Counted from the first letter of the stretch, positions 1 to 6,208 are shown. The stretch: 6,583 nt of DNA from an uncultured Roseovarius sp. (GCA_913055965.1 CAJXKX010000120.1:1-6583); one strand, 5' to 3'. A program made the numbers and translations. Notes: generated from the sequence alone by a model not told the origin.

Positions 1-187
1 TCGCGGCGTCGAGGGCGCCCGGGTTCTCGGCCCATTCGGCGGCGGCGTGGACCGACAGCTCGAGCCCCGGAAACTCGGCCACCAGCCGCTCGGAGGCGCG
101 CGCGCAGGGACCCGCGGCATGGGCATCCAGCGTCAGGATCACCACGCGATAGGCGGGGGCTGCGGATATGGTGCGATCAACGAGCAT
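1..187 (-). CDS. bchH: Mg-chelatase subunit H (BchH), N-terminal part only
   Basis: BchH is the large porphyrin-binding subunit of Mg-chelatase. With BchI and BchD it inserts Mg2+ into protoporphyrin IX using ATP, the first step committed to BChl. Only 62 codons are visible before the window edge. The protein begins MLVDRTISAAPAYRVVILTL and continues with DAHAAGPCARASERL and SVHAAAEWAENPGAL, which I recognise as the conserved BchH N-terminus of purple bacteria. The ATG at 187-185 lies inside the end of bchB (11-base overlap). It has an AAGG ribosome-binding element six bases upstream (complement of 194-197), so translation is probably coupled to bchB. It is the last gene of the visible bchFNBH run, and bchL and bchM would be expected to follow off the edge. 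The call rests on N-terminal similarity from memory and on context. Confidence 0.93.
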   Translation of the reverse strand, partial: MLVDRTISAAPAYRVVILTLDAHAAGPCARASERLVAEFPGLELSVHAAAEWAENPGALDAA

Positions 188-1712
188 AATGGGCCTTGGC
201 CTCGTAGAGCGTGTCGATGTCGATCCGGGTCACGCCGCGTTCGGCGGCGAAGGTCTCGGTGTTGCGCCTGGCCTTGCCGCGCACGAAGAACGGGATCTTC
301 TTGAGTTCGCGCTCGGCATCGCTGAGCCAGATCACCTCGCCGGGGGAGGTTTCGCGGGGCTCCGGCATCGGGGCGTCGGCCGGATCCTCGGCGCGCGGGA
401 CATGGGCGCCGCCGTGATGGCTGGCACCGGCGTCGTCGTGGAATTCCGGGTCCTCGCGGAACATGTGCAGGAGGTGCTCCTCGAGCCCCATCACGAGCGG
501 GTGCACCCAGGTGTCGAAGATGACGTTGGCCCCTTCGAGCCCCATCTGCGGCGAGTAGCGGGCGGGGAAATCCTGCACATGCACCGGCGCGGAGATGACG
601 GCGCAGGGGATGCCGAGACGCTTGCCGATCATCCGCTCCATCTGCGTGCCGAGGATCATCTCGGGGGCGAGCGACTCGATGGCGGCCTCGACCTCGAGAT
701 AATCGTCGGTGATGAGCGCCTCGACGCCGAAATCGCGGGCCAGCGCGCGGATGGGGCGGGCCATCTCGCGGTTGTAGCAGCCCAGCCCCGCCACCTCGAA
801 GCCGATCTCGTCGCGGGCGATGCGGGCCGCAGTTGCCACGTGCGTGCCGTCGCCGAAGAGGAACACGCGCTTGCCTGTGAGATAGGTGCTATCCACGCTC
901 GCCGCATACCAGGGCTGGCGCAGGCGGCTTTCGTCGAGATACGGGGCCACGCCCGCGAGACCGGCCACCTCTGCCACGAAATCGCGGGTGGCCTGCGCGC
1001 CGATGGGAATGGTGCGGGTATGGGGGATGCCCAGATCGCGCGCCATCCAGCGGCAGGCGCTCTCGCCCGTTTCGGGATACATCAGCACGTTGACATGCGC
1101 GGCCCCCAGCCGGGCGATATCCTCGGGCGTCGCGCCATAGGGCGCGCAGACATTGACGGCGATCCCCATATCCTCGAGCAGGCGCGTCACCTCGGTGATG
1201 TCGTCGCGGTGGCGGAAGCCGAGCGCGGTGGGGCCGATCAGGTTGGCGGAGGGCTGCGCGGTCTTGTCGACCGGCTTCGCCAGCGCGCGGGTGATCCGGT
1301 AGAAGGTCTCGTCGGCGCCGAAATTCTCCTTGCGCTGGTAGCTGGGCAGTTCCAGCGCGATCACCGGGCAGGGCAGGCCCATCTGCTCGGCCATGCCGCC
1401 GGGATCGTCCTGGATCAGTTCGGCGGTGCAGGACGCGCCGACGATCAACGCCTGCGGCCGGAACCGGTCGTAGGCGGCCTCGCACGTCGCCTTGAACAGG
1501 CTCGCGGTGTCCGAACCGAGGTCGCGCGCCTGGAACGTCGTGTAGGTCACCGGCGGGCGGTGGTCGCGCCGCTCGATCATGGTGAAGAGCAGGTCGGCAT
1601 AGGTGTCGCCCTGCGGGGCGTGCAGCACGTAGTGCAGCCCCTTCATCGCGGTCGCCACGCGCATCGCGCCGACATGGGGCGGGCCCTCGTATGTCCAGAG
1701 CGTGAGCTTCAT
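177..1712 (-). CDS. bchB: Light-independent protochlorophyllide reductase subunit B (BchB)
   Basis: BchB forms the heterotetrameric NB component of DPOR with BchN. This nitrogenase-like enzyme reduces ring D of protochlorophyllide using electrons from the ATP-dependent BchL dimer. The protein is 511 residues, a usual family length. Asp36 (in APQGDTYADLL) matches the known non-cysteine ligand that BchB gives to the [4Fe-4S] cluster. Asp274 (in ASVDSTYLTG) matches the Asp assigned as proton donor in the Rhodobacter enzyme. Residues 1-410 are the nitrogenase-type oxidoreductase fold. A His/Asp/Pro-rich linker follows at about 420-458. A small C-terminal domain at about 464-508 (ERELKKIPFFVRGKARRN) matches the PCP_red type. 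The start begins MKLTLWTYEGPPHVGAMRVA, as in other BchB. No purine-rich ribosome-binding site precedes this ATG: the upstream bases are a GC hairpin. The stop overlaps bchH. Confidence 0.97.
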   Translation of the reverse strand: MKLTLWTYEGPPHVGAMRVATAMKGLHYVLHAPQGDTYADLLFTMIERRDHRPPVTYTTFQARDLGSDTASLFKATCEAAYDRFRPQALIVGASCTAELIQDDPGGMAEQMGLPCPVIALELPSYQRKENFGADETFYRITRALAKPVDKTAQPSANLIGPTALGFRHRDDITEVTRLLEDMGIAVNVCAPYGATPEDIARLGAAHVNVLMYPETGESACRWMARDLGIPHTRTIPIGAQATRDFVAEVAGLAGVAPYLDESRLRQPWYAASVDSTYLTGKRVFLFGDGTHVATAARIARDEIGFEVAGLGCYNREMARPIRALARDFGVEALITDDYLEVEAAIESLAPEMILGTQMERMIGKRLGIPCAVISAPVHVQDFPARYSPQMGLEGANVIFDTWVHPLVMGLEEHLLHMFREDPEFHDDAGASHHGGAHVPRAEDPADAPMPEPRETSPGEVIWLSDAERELKKIPFFVRGKARRNTETFAAERGVTRIDIDTLYEAKAHYAR

Positions 1713-1789
1713 GGCCGGCCGCCGGGGGCGCTTCGCCCCCCGGACCCCCAGAGGATATTTGCAGCCAGAAGATGCGGTTGGACGGTCAT
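1709..1789 (-). other. 26-codon ORF spanning the bchN-bchB gap, doubtful gene
   Basis: An open frame of 26 codons (MTVQPHLLAANILWGSGG...) begins at ATG 1789-1787, which overlaps the bchN stop as ATGA. It ends with TGA 1711-1709, which overlaps the bchB start as ATGA. A GAGG element lies seven bases upstream of its ATG. It could pass ribosomes from bchN to bchB, whose own start has no visible ribosome-binding site. I know no protein family for it, and most of it is the hairpin element described separately. A functional peptide is therefore unlikely, and a coupling role is inference only. Confidence 0.2.
1722..1771 (-). repeat. Intergenic hairpin element with conserved-looking flank, between bchN and bchB
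   Basis: The only non-coding gap of the bch operon holds a compact GC hairpin. On the plus strand GGGGGCG (1724-1730) pairs with CGCCCCC (1734-1740) around a CTT loop, with further CCGG pairing outside a one-base bulge. Next to it is GGACCCCCAGAGGATATTT, then GCAGCCAGAAG. From memory, this combination of a GGGGGC/GCCCCC hairpin next to GACCCCC-GAGGATATTT recurs between genes in many Rhodobacteraceae genomes, so I read it as a dispersed element. That recollection was not checked. In the transcript the hairpin ends about 10 bases before the bchB start. It has no U-tract, so it is not a typical intrinsic terminator. It could slow ribosomes, protect or process mRNA, or attenuate. Confidence 0.5.
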
Positions 1790-3057
1790 TCGGCGGCCTC
1801 GCGTCTCAGGGCGGCGCGGCGGTTGAGCGGGCGCGCGAAGAGCGCGGCCAGATCGCCCGCCTGTTCGTAGAAATGGACCGGGGTGAAGACGAGTTCGATG
1901 GCCCATTTGGTCGTGAGCCCCTCGGCCTCGAGCGGGTTGGCGAGGCCGAGGCCGCAGACCGTGAGGTCGGGGCGCGCGGCGCGGCAGCGGTCGAGCTGGC
2001 GCTCGACATCCTGGCCCTCGGCGATGGTGGGGCCCGCGTCGAGACGGGCGAGGTCGGGGCCGACGAGCGCCTTGTGGATGTAGGGCGCGCCCACCTCGAG
2101 CGCGTGCATGCGGCATTCGCGGGTCAGGAAGCGGGCGAGCGGGATTTCCAGCTGGCTGTCGGGGAAGAAGAACACCGAGCGCCCGTCGAGCGGCGCGCCT
2201 GCGCGGGCGATGGCGGCGCGGGCGCGGGCGCGCGGCGCGGCGGTTACGGCGTCGAACCGCTCTTGCGGGACGCCGAATTCGTCGGCGATGGCCTGCAGCC
2301 AGGCGGTGGTGCCCTCTTCGCCGAAGGGGAAGGGGGCGGCGATGTGCCGGGCACCGCGGCGGGAGAGCGCGCCATGGGTCGCGCCGAGGAAGGGCTGCGT
2401 GAGGATGAAGCGGGTTTCGGGGCCGATGGCGAGGGTGTCATCCGCGTGCCGCGCGGGCAGCACGCGGACCGGCCCCACGCCCATCGCGTCGAGCAGCGCG
2501 CGCGCCTGGTCCTCGACCACGTCGGGCAGCGCGCCGACCATCACGAGTTCGGTCGCGCGGGTCTCGGGCAGGTCCGGCACCATCGCGGCGAGGCAGGCGT
2601 CCTCGCCTTCGGTGAAGGTGGTCTCGATGCCGGAGCCCGAGTAGCTGAGCACCCGCACCGACGGCCCGTGCCGCGCCGAGAGGCGCTCGGAGGCGCGGGC
2701 GAGGTCGAGCTTGATCACCTCGGAGGGGCAGGAGCCGACGAGGAACAGGCGGCGGATATCGGGGCGGCGGGCGATCAGGCGGGCCACCTCGCGTTCGAGT
2801 TCCTCCTGCGCGTCGGCGAGGCCCGCGAGGTCGGTCTCTTCGAGGATGGCGGTGCCGAATCGCGGCTCGGCAAAGATCATCACCCCCGCCGCCGATTGCA
2901 GCAGGTGCGCGCAGGTGCGCGAGCCCACCACGAGAAAGAAGGCGTCGGGCATCTTGCGGTGCAGCCAGATGATTCCCGTCAGGCCGCAGAATACCTCGTG
3001 CTGGCCGCGCTCGCGCAGCACCGGGGCGTCGAGGCAGCCGGAGACGGGAGCGGTCAT
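1786..3057 (-). CDS. bchN: Light-independent protochlorophyllide reductase subunit N (BchN)
   Basis: BchN is the partner of BchB in the NB component of DPOR and supplies most of the [4Fe-4S] cluster ligands and part of the protochlorophyllide pocket. The protein is 423 residues, normal for the family. Cys24, Cys49 and Cys110 (in EVFCGLTG, GSRTCAHLLQ and VGSCPSEVIKLD) have the same spacing as the three cluster cysteines 26/51/112 of the Rhodobacter protein. FAEPRFGTAILEETDLAGL is also typical. The start is ATG 3057-3055, with a strong GGAGGT element (complement of 3064-3069) six bases upstream. That ATG overlaps the bchF TGA as ATGA, indicating translational coupling. The same frame stays open further upstream to 3597, but that stretch is the shadow of bchF. 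A 73-base gap with a hairpin separates bchN from bchB. Confidence 0.97.
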   Translation of the reverse strand: MTAPVSGCLDAPVLRERGQHEVFCGLTGIIWLHRKMPDAFFLVVGSRTCAHLLQSAAGVMIFAEPRFGTAILEETDLAGLADAQEELEREVARLIARRPDIRRLFLVGSCPSEVIKLDLARASERLSARHGPSVRVLSYSGSGIETTFTEGEDACLAAMVPDLPETRATELVMVGALPDVVEDQARALLDAMGVGPVRVLPARHADDTLAIGPETRFILTQPFLGATHGALSRRGARHIAAPFPFGEEGTTAWLQAIADEFGVPQERFDAVTAAPRARARAAIARAGAPLDGRSVFFFPDSQLEIPLARFLTRECRMHALEVGAPYIHKALVGPDLARLDAGPTIAEGQDVERQLDRCRAARPDLTVCGLGLANPLEAEGLTTKWAIELVFTPVHFYEQAGDLAALFARPLNRRAALRREAAE

Positions 3058-3542
3058 GGTGCCACCTCCGCCTGCAGCCGGGCCGCGCGCAGCTTGAGCA
3101 GGAATTGTCCGGCATTGATGACGTAGGCGGCATAGGCGGCGAGCGCGATGCCCATCTCCTGCGCCGGGCCGAACCCGCCCGCGAAGAGCGCCCAGACATA
3201 GGCAGTGTGCAGCGCGATCACGGCGAAGCTGAACACGTCCTCCCAAAAGAAGGCGGGGGCGAAAAGGTATTGACCGAAAACGACTTTTTCCCAGATCGCG
3301 CCGGTGATCATGATCACGTAGAGAAAGCCCGTCTTGACCAGGATCGACAGCGTCGCGGCCTCGTAGCCCGCGCCGGTCAGCAGGAAGCGGATGACGAGCG
3401 CCAGCGAGACCAGGAAGACGAGGAATTGCGCGGGCGCGAGCAGGCCCTGCACCAGCGTCCAGCGGGTGGCGTCGCGGCGGGCGCGCTGCTCTGCGGTATA
3501 GAGCGCGCCTCGCTCGGAGTCGCGGGCCGTGCCAAGCCTCAT
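3054..3542 (-). CDS. bchF: 3-vinyl (2-vinyl) bacteriochlorophyllide hydratase (BchF)
   Basis: BchF adds water to the C3 vinyl group of the (bacterio)chlorophyllide intermediate, giving the 3-hydroxyethyl group later oxidised by BchC. The protein is a small integral membrane enzyme of 162 residues. LYTAEQRARRDATRWTLVQG is the family N-terminus. Hydrophobic segments lie at about 35-56, 65-82, 99-120 and 130-149, with the conserved stretch GAIWEKVVFG (81-90) and FAPAFFWEDVF (94-104) between them. I chose ATG 3542-3540 because AAGG/GGGAG purines precede it. An in-frame ATG at 3569 would add nine residues (MQPGTKGRE), but it has no ribosome-binding site and lies at the predicted transcription start of one candidate promoter. 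This is the first gene of the minus-strand operon. It lies behind two PpsR boxes and ends in an ATGA overlap with bchN. Confidence 0.93.
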   Translation of the reverse strand: MRLGTARDSERGALYTAEQRARRDATRWTLVQGLLAPAQFLVFLVSLALVIRFLLTGAGYEAATLSILVKTGFLYVIMITGAIWEKVVFGQYLFAPAFFWEDVFSFAVIALHTAYVWALFAGGFGPAQEMGIALAAYAAYVINAGQFLLKLRAARLQAEVAP

Positions 3543-3575
3543 CTCCCGCCCTTTCGTCCCAGGTTGCATGGGAGA

Positions 3576-3605
3576 ATGCTAGGGTGCGGGGCGGCAAGGT
3601 GTCAA
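3576..3605 (-). promoter_or_regulatory. Candidate sigma-70 promoter of bchFNBH
   Basis: Read on the minus strand, a perfect -35 hexamer TTGACA (3605-3600) is followed after 18 bases by TAGCAT (3581-3576, four of six matches to TATAAT). This puts the transcription start near 3569. An overlapping alternative is TTGGCG (3631-3626), 15 bases, then TATAGT (3610-3605), starting near 3598. In both cases PpsR box 1 covers a core element, so a bound repressor would block RNA polymerase. The sequence alone cannot choose between them. Confidence 0.5.
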
Positions 3606-3617
3606 CTATAATTTACA
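3600..3617. promoter_or_regulatory. PpsR/CrtJ operator, box 1 (bchF side)
   Basis: TGTCAACTATAATTTACA is an exact match to the PpsR/CrtJ consensus TGT-N12-ACA, with the AT-rich centre typical of strong sites. It overlaps both candidate promoters of bchF. The repressor gene itself lies 1.2 kb away at 4773, which supports the assignment. Confidence 0.88.
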
Positions 3618-3635
3618 CATTGCTGCGCCAATCCG

Positions 3636-3653
3636 TGTCGCGTCGGGTGGACA
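3636..3653. promoter_or_regulatory. PpsR/CrtJ operator, box 2
   Basis: TGTCGCGTCGGGTGGACA also fits TGT-N12-ACA exactly, but its centre is GC-rich, unlike box 1. It starts 36 bases after box 1. Known targets often have paired sites bound cooperatively by a PpsR tetramer, so this could be the weaker partner of box 1. A chance match cannot be excluded. Confidence 0.6.
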
Positions 3654-3793
3654 TTCCCGAGCGGCGCGGGACCGCCGGAGCGAATATTTCAGAAATATAT
3701 GTTTTTTCACGCGATGCCGACTCGCTCCGGTGGCTGAAGCTGTTATTATTCGGGCGTGATTCCAGTGGATTGCGGGGGTGTTGACCCCGTTGG

Positions 3794-3811
3794 TGTCAGT
3801 TCCGATTGACA
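3794..3811. promoter_or_regulatory. PpsR/CrtJ operator, box 3 (ppaA side)
   Basis: TGTCAGTTCCGATTGACA matches TGT-N12-ACA exactly and ends in TTGACA (3806-3811), a perfect -35 hexamer for rightward transcription. The corresponding -10 region near 3829-3836 (CACACTTT) is weak. The site lies 97 bases before the ppaA start and implies that PpsR represses its own ppaA-ppsR transcription unit. It is about 140 bases from box 2, so loop formation across the region is possible (inference). Confidence 0.8.
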
Positions 3812-3908
3812 GAATGCCGGGCGGGGCGCACACTTTCGGGTATCGAGTGTCCCGGAAATCGGCGGCAAGCCCGGTGCCAGAAACATACTGCCTCGACGGG
3901 AGGGTCGC

Positions 3909-4718
3909 ATGGAGCCCCAGTTCACACCCGGTCCGAAGGATGCCGAGGATGCCGGCGCCCGCGGCCCGGCCATCCGGTTTCTCGTGGAATCGGCGCTGCG
4001 CAAGATCGCCTCGGATTATGTCGAGCGCAATCCGCAGGGGCGCGAGGAATGGATCGAGCGGCTGTGCGCCGCGCTGATGTCGGAGGCGGAGACCAGCCAT
4101 CACGCGGTGATTTCCGCGCTGGTCTCGAACGGGGTCACGTCAGAGCAGATTTTCCAGGATTACGTGCCCGCGGCGGCGCGGCGGTTGGGCGAGATGTGGA
4201 TTTCCGACACCGCGAGTTTCGTCGATGTGACGCTCGGGGCGTCGCGGCTGCAGGCGCTGTTCCGGTCCGCGGGCGATGCGCGCGGCCTGCCGATGCTCGA
4301 CCGGAGCATTCCGCTGGGCCAGGAAATCCTGATGGTGATTCCCGAGTTCGAGCAGCATTCGCTGGGCGCGTTCGTCGCCGCGGATACGTTCCGGCGGCAC
4401 GGGGTCTGGGTTCGGATGAGTATCGGCATGGAAGCACCCGAACTGGTTGAGTTGCTGCGCGCGGGCCGGTTTTCCGCGGTGGGGCTGACGCTGGCGACGC
4501 GGAAATCGGTTGAAAAGGCCGGGGAATTGATAGAATACCTAAGGACAAATGTCAGCCCGCTCCCGCCGGTGATCATCGGGGGCAGGGTCGTGGCCGAAAA
4601 TGTTGCCGCCGTCCGGCGCTGTGGCGCGGATCATGCAGTGAAGTCGGTGCGCGAAGCCATCGAGAGATGCGGGCTGGCAACGGTGACGGAGCGGCTGACC
4701 ATGCCGGACAACGGCTGA
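3909..4718 (+). CDS. ppaA: Cobalamin-binding photosystem antirepressor PpaA/AerR
   Basis: PpaA (R. sphaeroides) or AerR (R. capsulatus) is a soluble B12-binding regulator that works with PpsR/CrtJ to relieve or modulate repression of photosynthesis genes. The protein is 269 residues. Residues 45-120 resemble the helical B12-binding cap (RRLGEMWISDTASFVDVTLG, with Trp97). Residues 138-255 are the Rossmann-like cobalamin fold (LMVIPEFEQHSLGAFVAAD, then PPVIIGGRVV). His150 in EQHSLG stands where DxHxxG gives the axial ligand in B12 proteins and should correspond to the ligand His of AerR. The first 20 residues are low in complexity. The start is set by GGGAGG (3898-3903), five bases before ATG. 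It is followed by ppsR after 54 bases, as expected of a repressor/antirepressor pair. Box 3 upstream suggests repression by PpsR. Confidence 0.92.
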   Translation: MEPQFTPGPKDAEDAGARGPAIRFLVESALRKIASDYVERNPQGREEWIERLCAALMSEAETSHHAVISALVSNGVTSEQIFQDYVPAAARRLGEMWISDTASFVDVTLGASRLQALFRSAGDARGLPMLDRSIPLGQEILMVIPEFEQHSLGAFVAADTFRRHGVWVRMSIGMEAPELVELLRAGRFSAVGLTLATRKSVEKAGELIEYLRTNVSPLPPVIIGGRVVAENVAAVRRCGADHAVKSVREAIERCGLATVTERLTMPDNG

Positions 4719-4772
4719 GGCCGTGGTGCGGGGCATGCTCGGTCGTGATGTGATGAGGAGCATGGCGGGGCC

Positions 4773-6197
4773 GTGAGCAGGCAGGAACAGACATCCCAGA
4801 GGCTTCGGGCCGGGCGGATTCCGGAGATCACCGACATCCCCGGTCTGGTGGAGCAGGTGGCCGACCTGGCCGTGCTGCTGAGCGCCGACGGAATCGTCGA
4901 GGGCATTTCCACCAATCCCGAGAACCCGGCGCTGGGCTGTCTCGATCACTGGGTCGGACGTCCGTTCAACAACTTTCTCGCCGATGAGAGCCGCACGAAA
5001 TTCGATGCGCGCGTCGCGCAACTGCGCGAAGCGCCGGAACTCGAGCCGCGCCCGATCGAGATCAACCATGTGGACAATGCCAACTGGGAAGCGCCGGTGC
5101 GCTATTCGCTGCACCGGGTGGGGGCGGATGGCGGCATCCTGCTGGTGGGGCGCGACATGCAGCCCTTTGCCGATGTGCAGCAGCGCCTGCTGAGCGAGCA
5201 GATGGCGCGCGAGCGCGACGCGCAGGCGCTGCGCGGGGCCGAGACCTTTTACAGGGTGGTGCTGGAGGCGTCGGAGACGCCGCTGGTGCTGATCGATCCC
5301 GAGCAGGGCGGTATCCGCGACCTCAACAGCGCCGCCGCGCAGCTTCTGGGCAGCAAGCTGGACGGGTTGCGCGGGACGAGTTTCGCGCAGGTTTTCGAGG
5401 GGCGCAGGCGCAGCGAATTCGCCGAAGCGCTGAAATCCGCCGCCGCGACGGACGGGGTGAACGGGGTGGACGTGGTGTCGCGCCGCAATGGCCGGGTGCT
5501 GAAGGTGGTGCCGGGGTATTTCCGGGCGGCCGGGGCGCTCTACCTGCTGGCGCGGATCGTCGCGATGGATGAAAGCGACGGGGCGGGGCCGGAATTCATC
5601 AATGCGCTGGCCGCGCTCTATGCCGAGACCGGCGACGCCATCGTGCTGACCGACGCCAAGGGGCTGATCCGCGAGGCGAACGACGCCTTTCTCGAACTGG
5701 TCGATGCGCCGCAATTGCGCGACCTGCGCGGCGAATCGCTGGCCGATTGCCTGGTGCGGGGGGCGGTCGATCTAAAGCTGATGATCGAGGGCACCGCGCG
5801 GCGCGGGCGGCTGCGCCGCTATGCCGCGCAGCTGACGAGCCTTGTGGGCACGCGCGTCTCGGTCGAGATTTCGGCCACGCGGCTGCGGCAGCGCGGCGTC
5901 GACATGGGCTATGGCTTCGTGATCCGCGACGTGGCGCTGCGCGAGCCGGGCGACATCGCGGGCGAGGCCGTGGCGGTGGATGACGAGGCGATGAAGAGCG
6001 TGATGGACCTCGTGGGCACCGCCTCGCTCAAGGAACTGGTCTCGGCCACCTCGGACGTGGTGGAGAAGATGTGCATCGAGACGGCGGTGCGCCTGACCGG
6101 CAACAACCGCGTCGCCGCCGCCGAGATGCTGGGCCTGTCGCGCCAAAGCCTTTATGTCAAGCTGCGCAAGCACGGGCTGATCAACTCTTCGGAGTGA
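4773..6197 (+). CDS. ppsR: Redox/light-responsive photosynthesis repressor PpsR/CrtJ
   Basis: PpsR/CrtJ binds TGT-N12-ACA under oxic conditions and represses bch, crt and puc genes. The 474-residue protein has the family layout: N-terminal PAS at about 22-130, a helical Q-linker at about 134-156 (DVQQRLLSEQMARERDAQ), PAS1 at 157-265, PAS2 at 276-390 and a Fis-type helix-turn-helix at 430-470 (VRLTGNNRVAAAEMLGLSRQ, then SLYVKLRKHGLI). Cys434, just before the HTH, corresponds to the redox cysteine Cys424/Cys420 of the Rhodobacter proteins. The only other cysteines are Cys56 and Cys326, and none lies near the expected partner position in PAS1. The start is GTG 4773: a stop at 4746 closes the frame upstream with no other start between. 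AGGAG (4756-4760) lies a long 12 bases upstream. Its own operators appear on both sides. Confidence 0.95.
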   Translation: MSRQEQTSQRLRAGRIPEITDIPGLVEQVADLAVLLSADGIVEGISTNPENPALGCLDHWVGRPFNNFLADESRTKFDARVAQLREAPELEPRPIEINHVDNANWEAPVRYSLHRVGADGGILLVGRDMQPFADVQQRLLSEQMARERDAQALRGAETFYRVVLEASETPLVLIDPEQGGIRDLNSAAAQLLGSKLDGLRGTSFAQVFEGRRRSEFAEALKSAAATDGVNGVDVVSRRNGRVLKVVPGYFRAAGALYLLARIVAMDESDGAGPEFINALAALYAETGDAIVLTDAKGLIREANDAFLELVDAPQLRDLRGESLADCLVRGAVDLKLMIEGTARRGRLRRYAAQLTSLVGTRVSVEISATRLRQRGVDMGYGFVIRDVALREPGDIAGEAVAVDDEAMKSVMDLVGTASLKELVSATSDVVEKMCIETAVRLTGNNRVAAAEMLGLSRQSLYVKLRKHGLINSSE

Positions 6198-6208
6198 TCC
6201 TTGCGGCC

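Larger units (their letters stand above)
3543..3908. promoter_or_regulatory. Divergent control region between bchF and ppaA
   Basis: These 366 bases contain no convincing gene. They hold, left to right: the bchF leader and promoter elements (3570-3631), two TGT-N12-ACA palindromes (3600-3617 and 3636-3653), a short AT-rich palindrome followed by six T (3684-3707), a third TGT-N12-ACA palindrome (3794-3811) and the ppaA leader with its ribosome-binding site (3898-3903). The AT-rich patches at 3600-3620, 3683-3710 and 3741-3750 contrast with the GC-rich genes on both sides. Open frames crossing the region on either strand look like overlaps with ppaA or bchF, not genes. Confidence 0.85.

Noticed and set aside
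168..1826. Long plus-strand open frame of 552 codons opposite bchB
   Set aside because: It is an antisense shadow created by strong GC codon bias in bchB. The product is a low-complexity Arg/Gly/His/Ala-rich sequence with no family resemblance, while the minus strand encodes a full BchB with its ligand residues.
2901..2920. Exact tandem duplication of GCAGGTGCGC inside bchN
   Set aside because: It encodes the conserved region around cluster Cys49 (RTCAHLLQ), so the repeat is explained by codon choice under high GC and not by a repeat element.
1702..3126. Long plus-strand open frame of 474 codons opposite bchN
   Set aside because: It is the same kind of antisense shadow. BchN on the other strand is complete, with all three cluster cysteines.
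3584..3784. Plus-strand 66-codon frame in the control region
   Set aside because: It begins in the bchF leader and spans promoter elements, with no convincing ribosome-binding site or protein resemblance.
3779..3796. TGT-N12-TGT next to box 3, considered as a further PpsR half-site pair
   Set aside because: The second half is TGT instead of ACA, so the dyad symmetry needed by PpsR is missing.
3606..4103. Minus-strand 165-codon frame across the divergent control region
   Set aside because: It starts inside ppaA in antisense, runs through PpsR boxes and AT-rich promoter DNA, and has no recognisable domain. Nothing supports it as a gene.
4539..5714. Minus-strand open frame of 391 codons opposite ppaA/ppsR
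   Set aside because: The composition is His/Arg/Gln/Pro-rich and typical of antisense frames, and it crosses two real genes.
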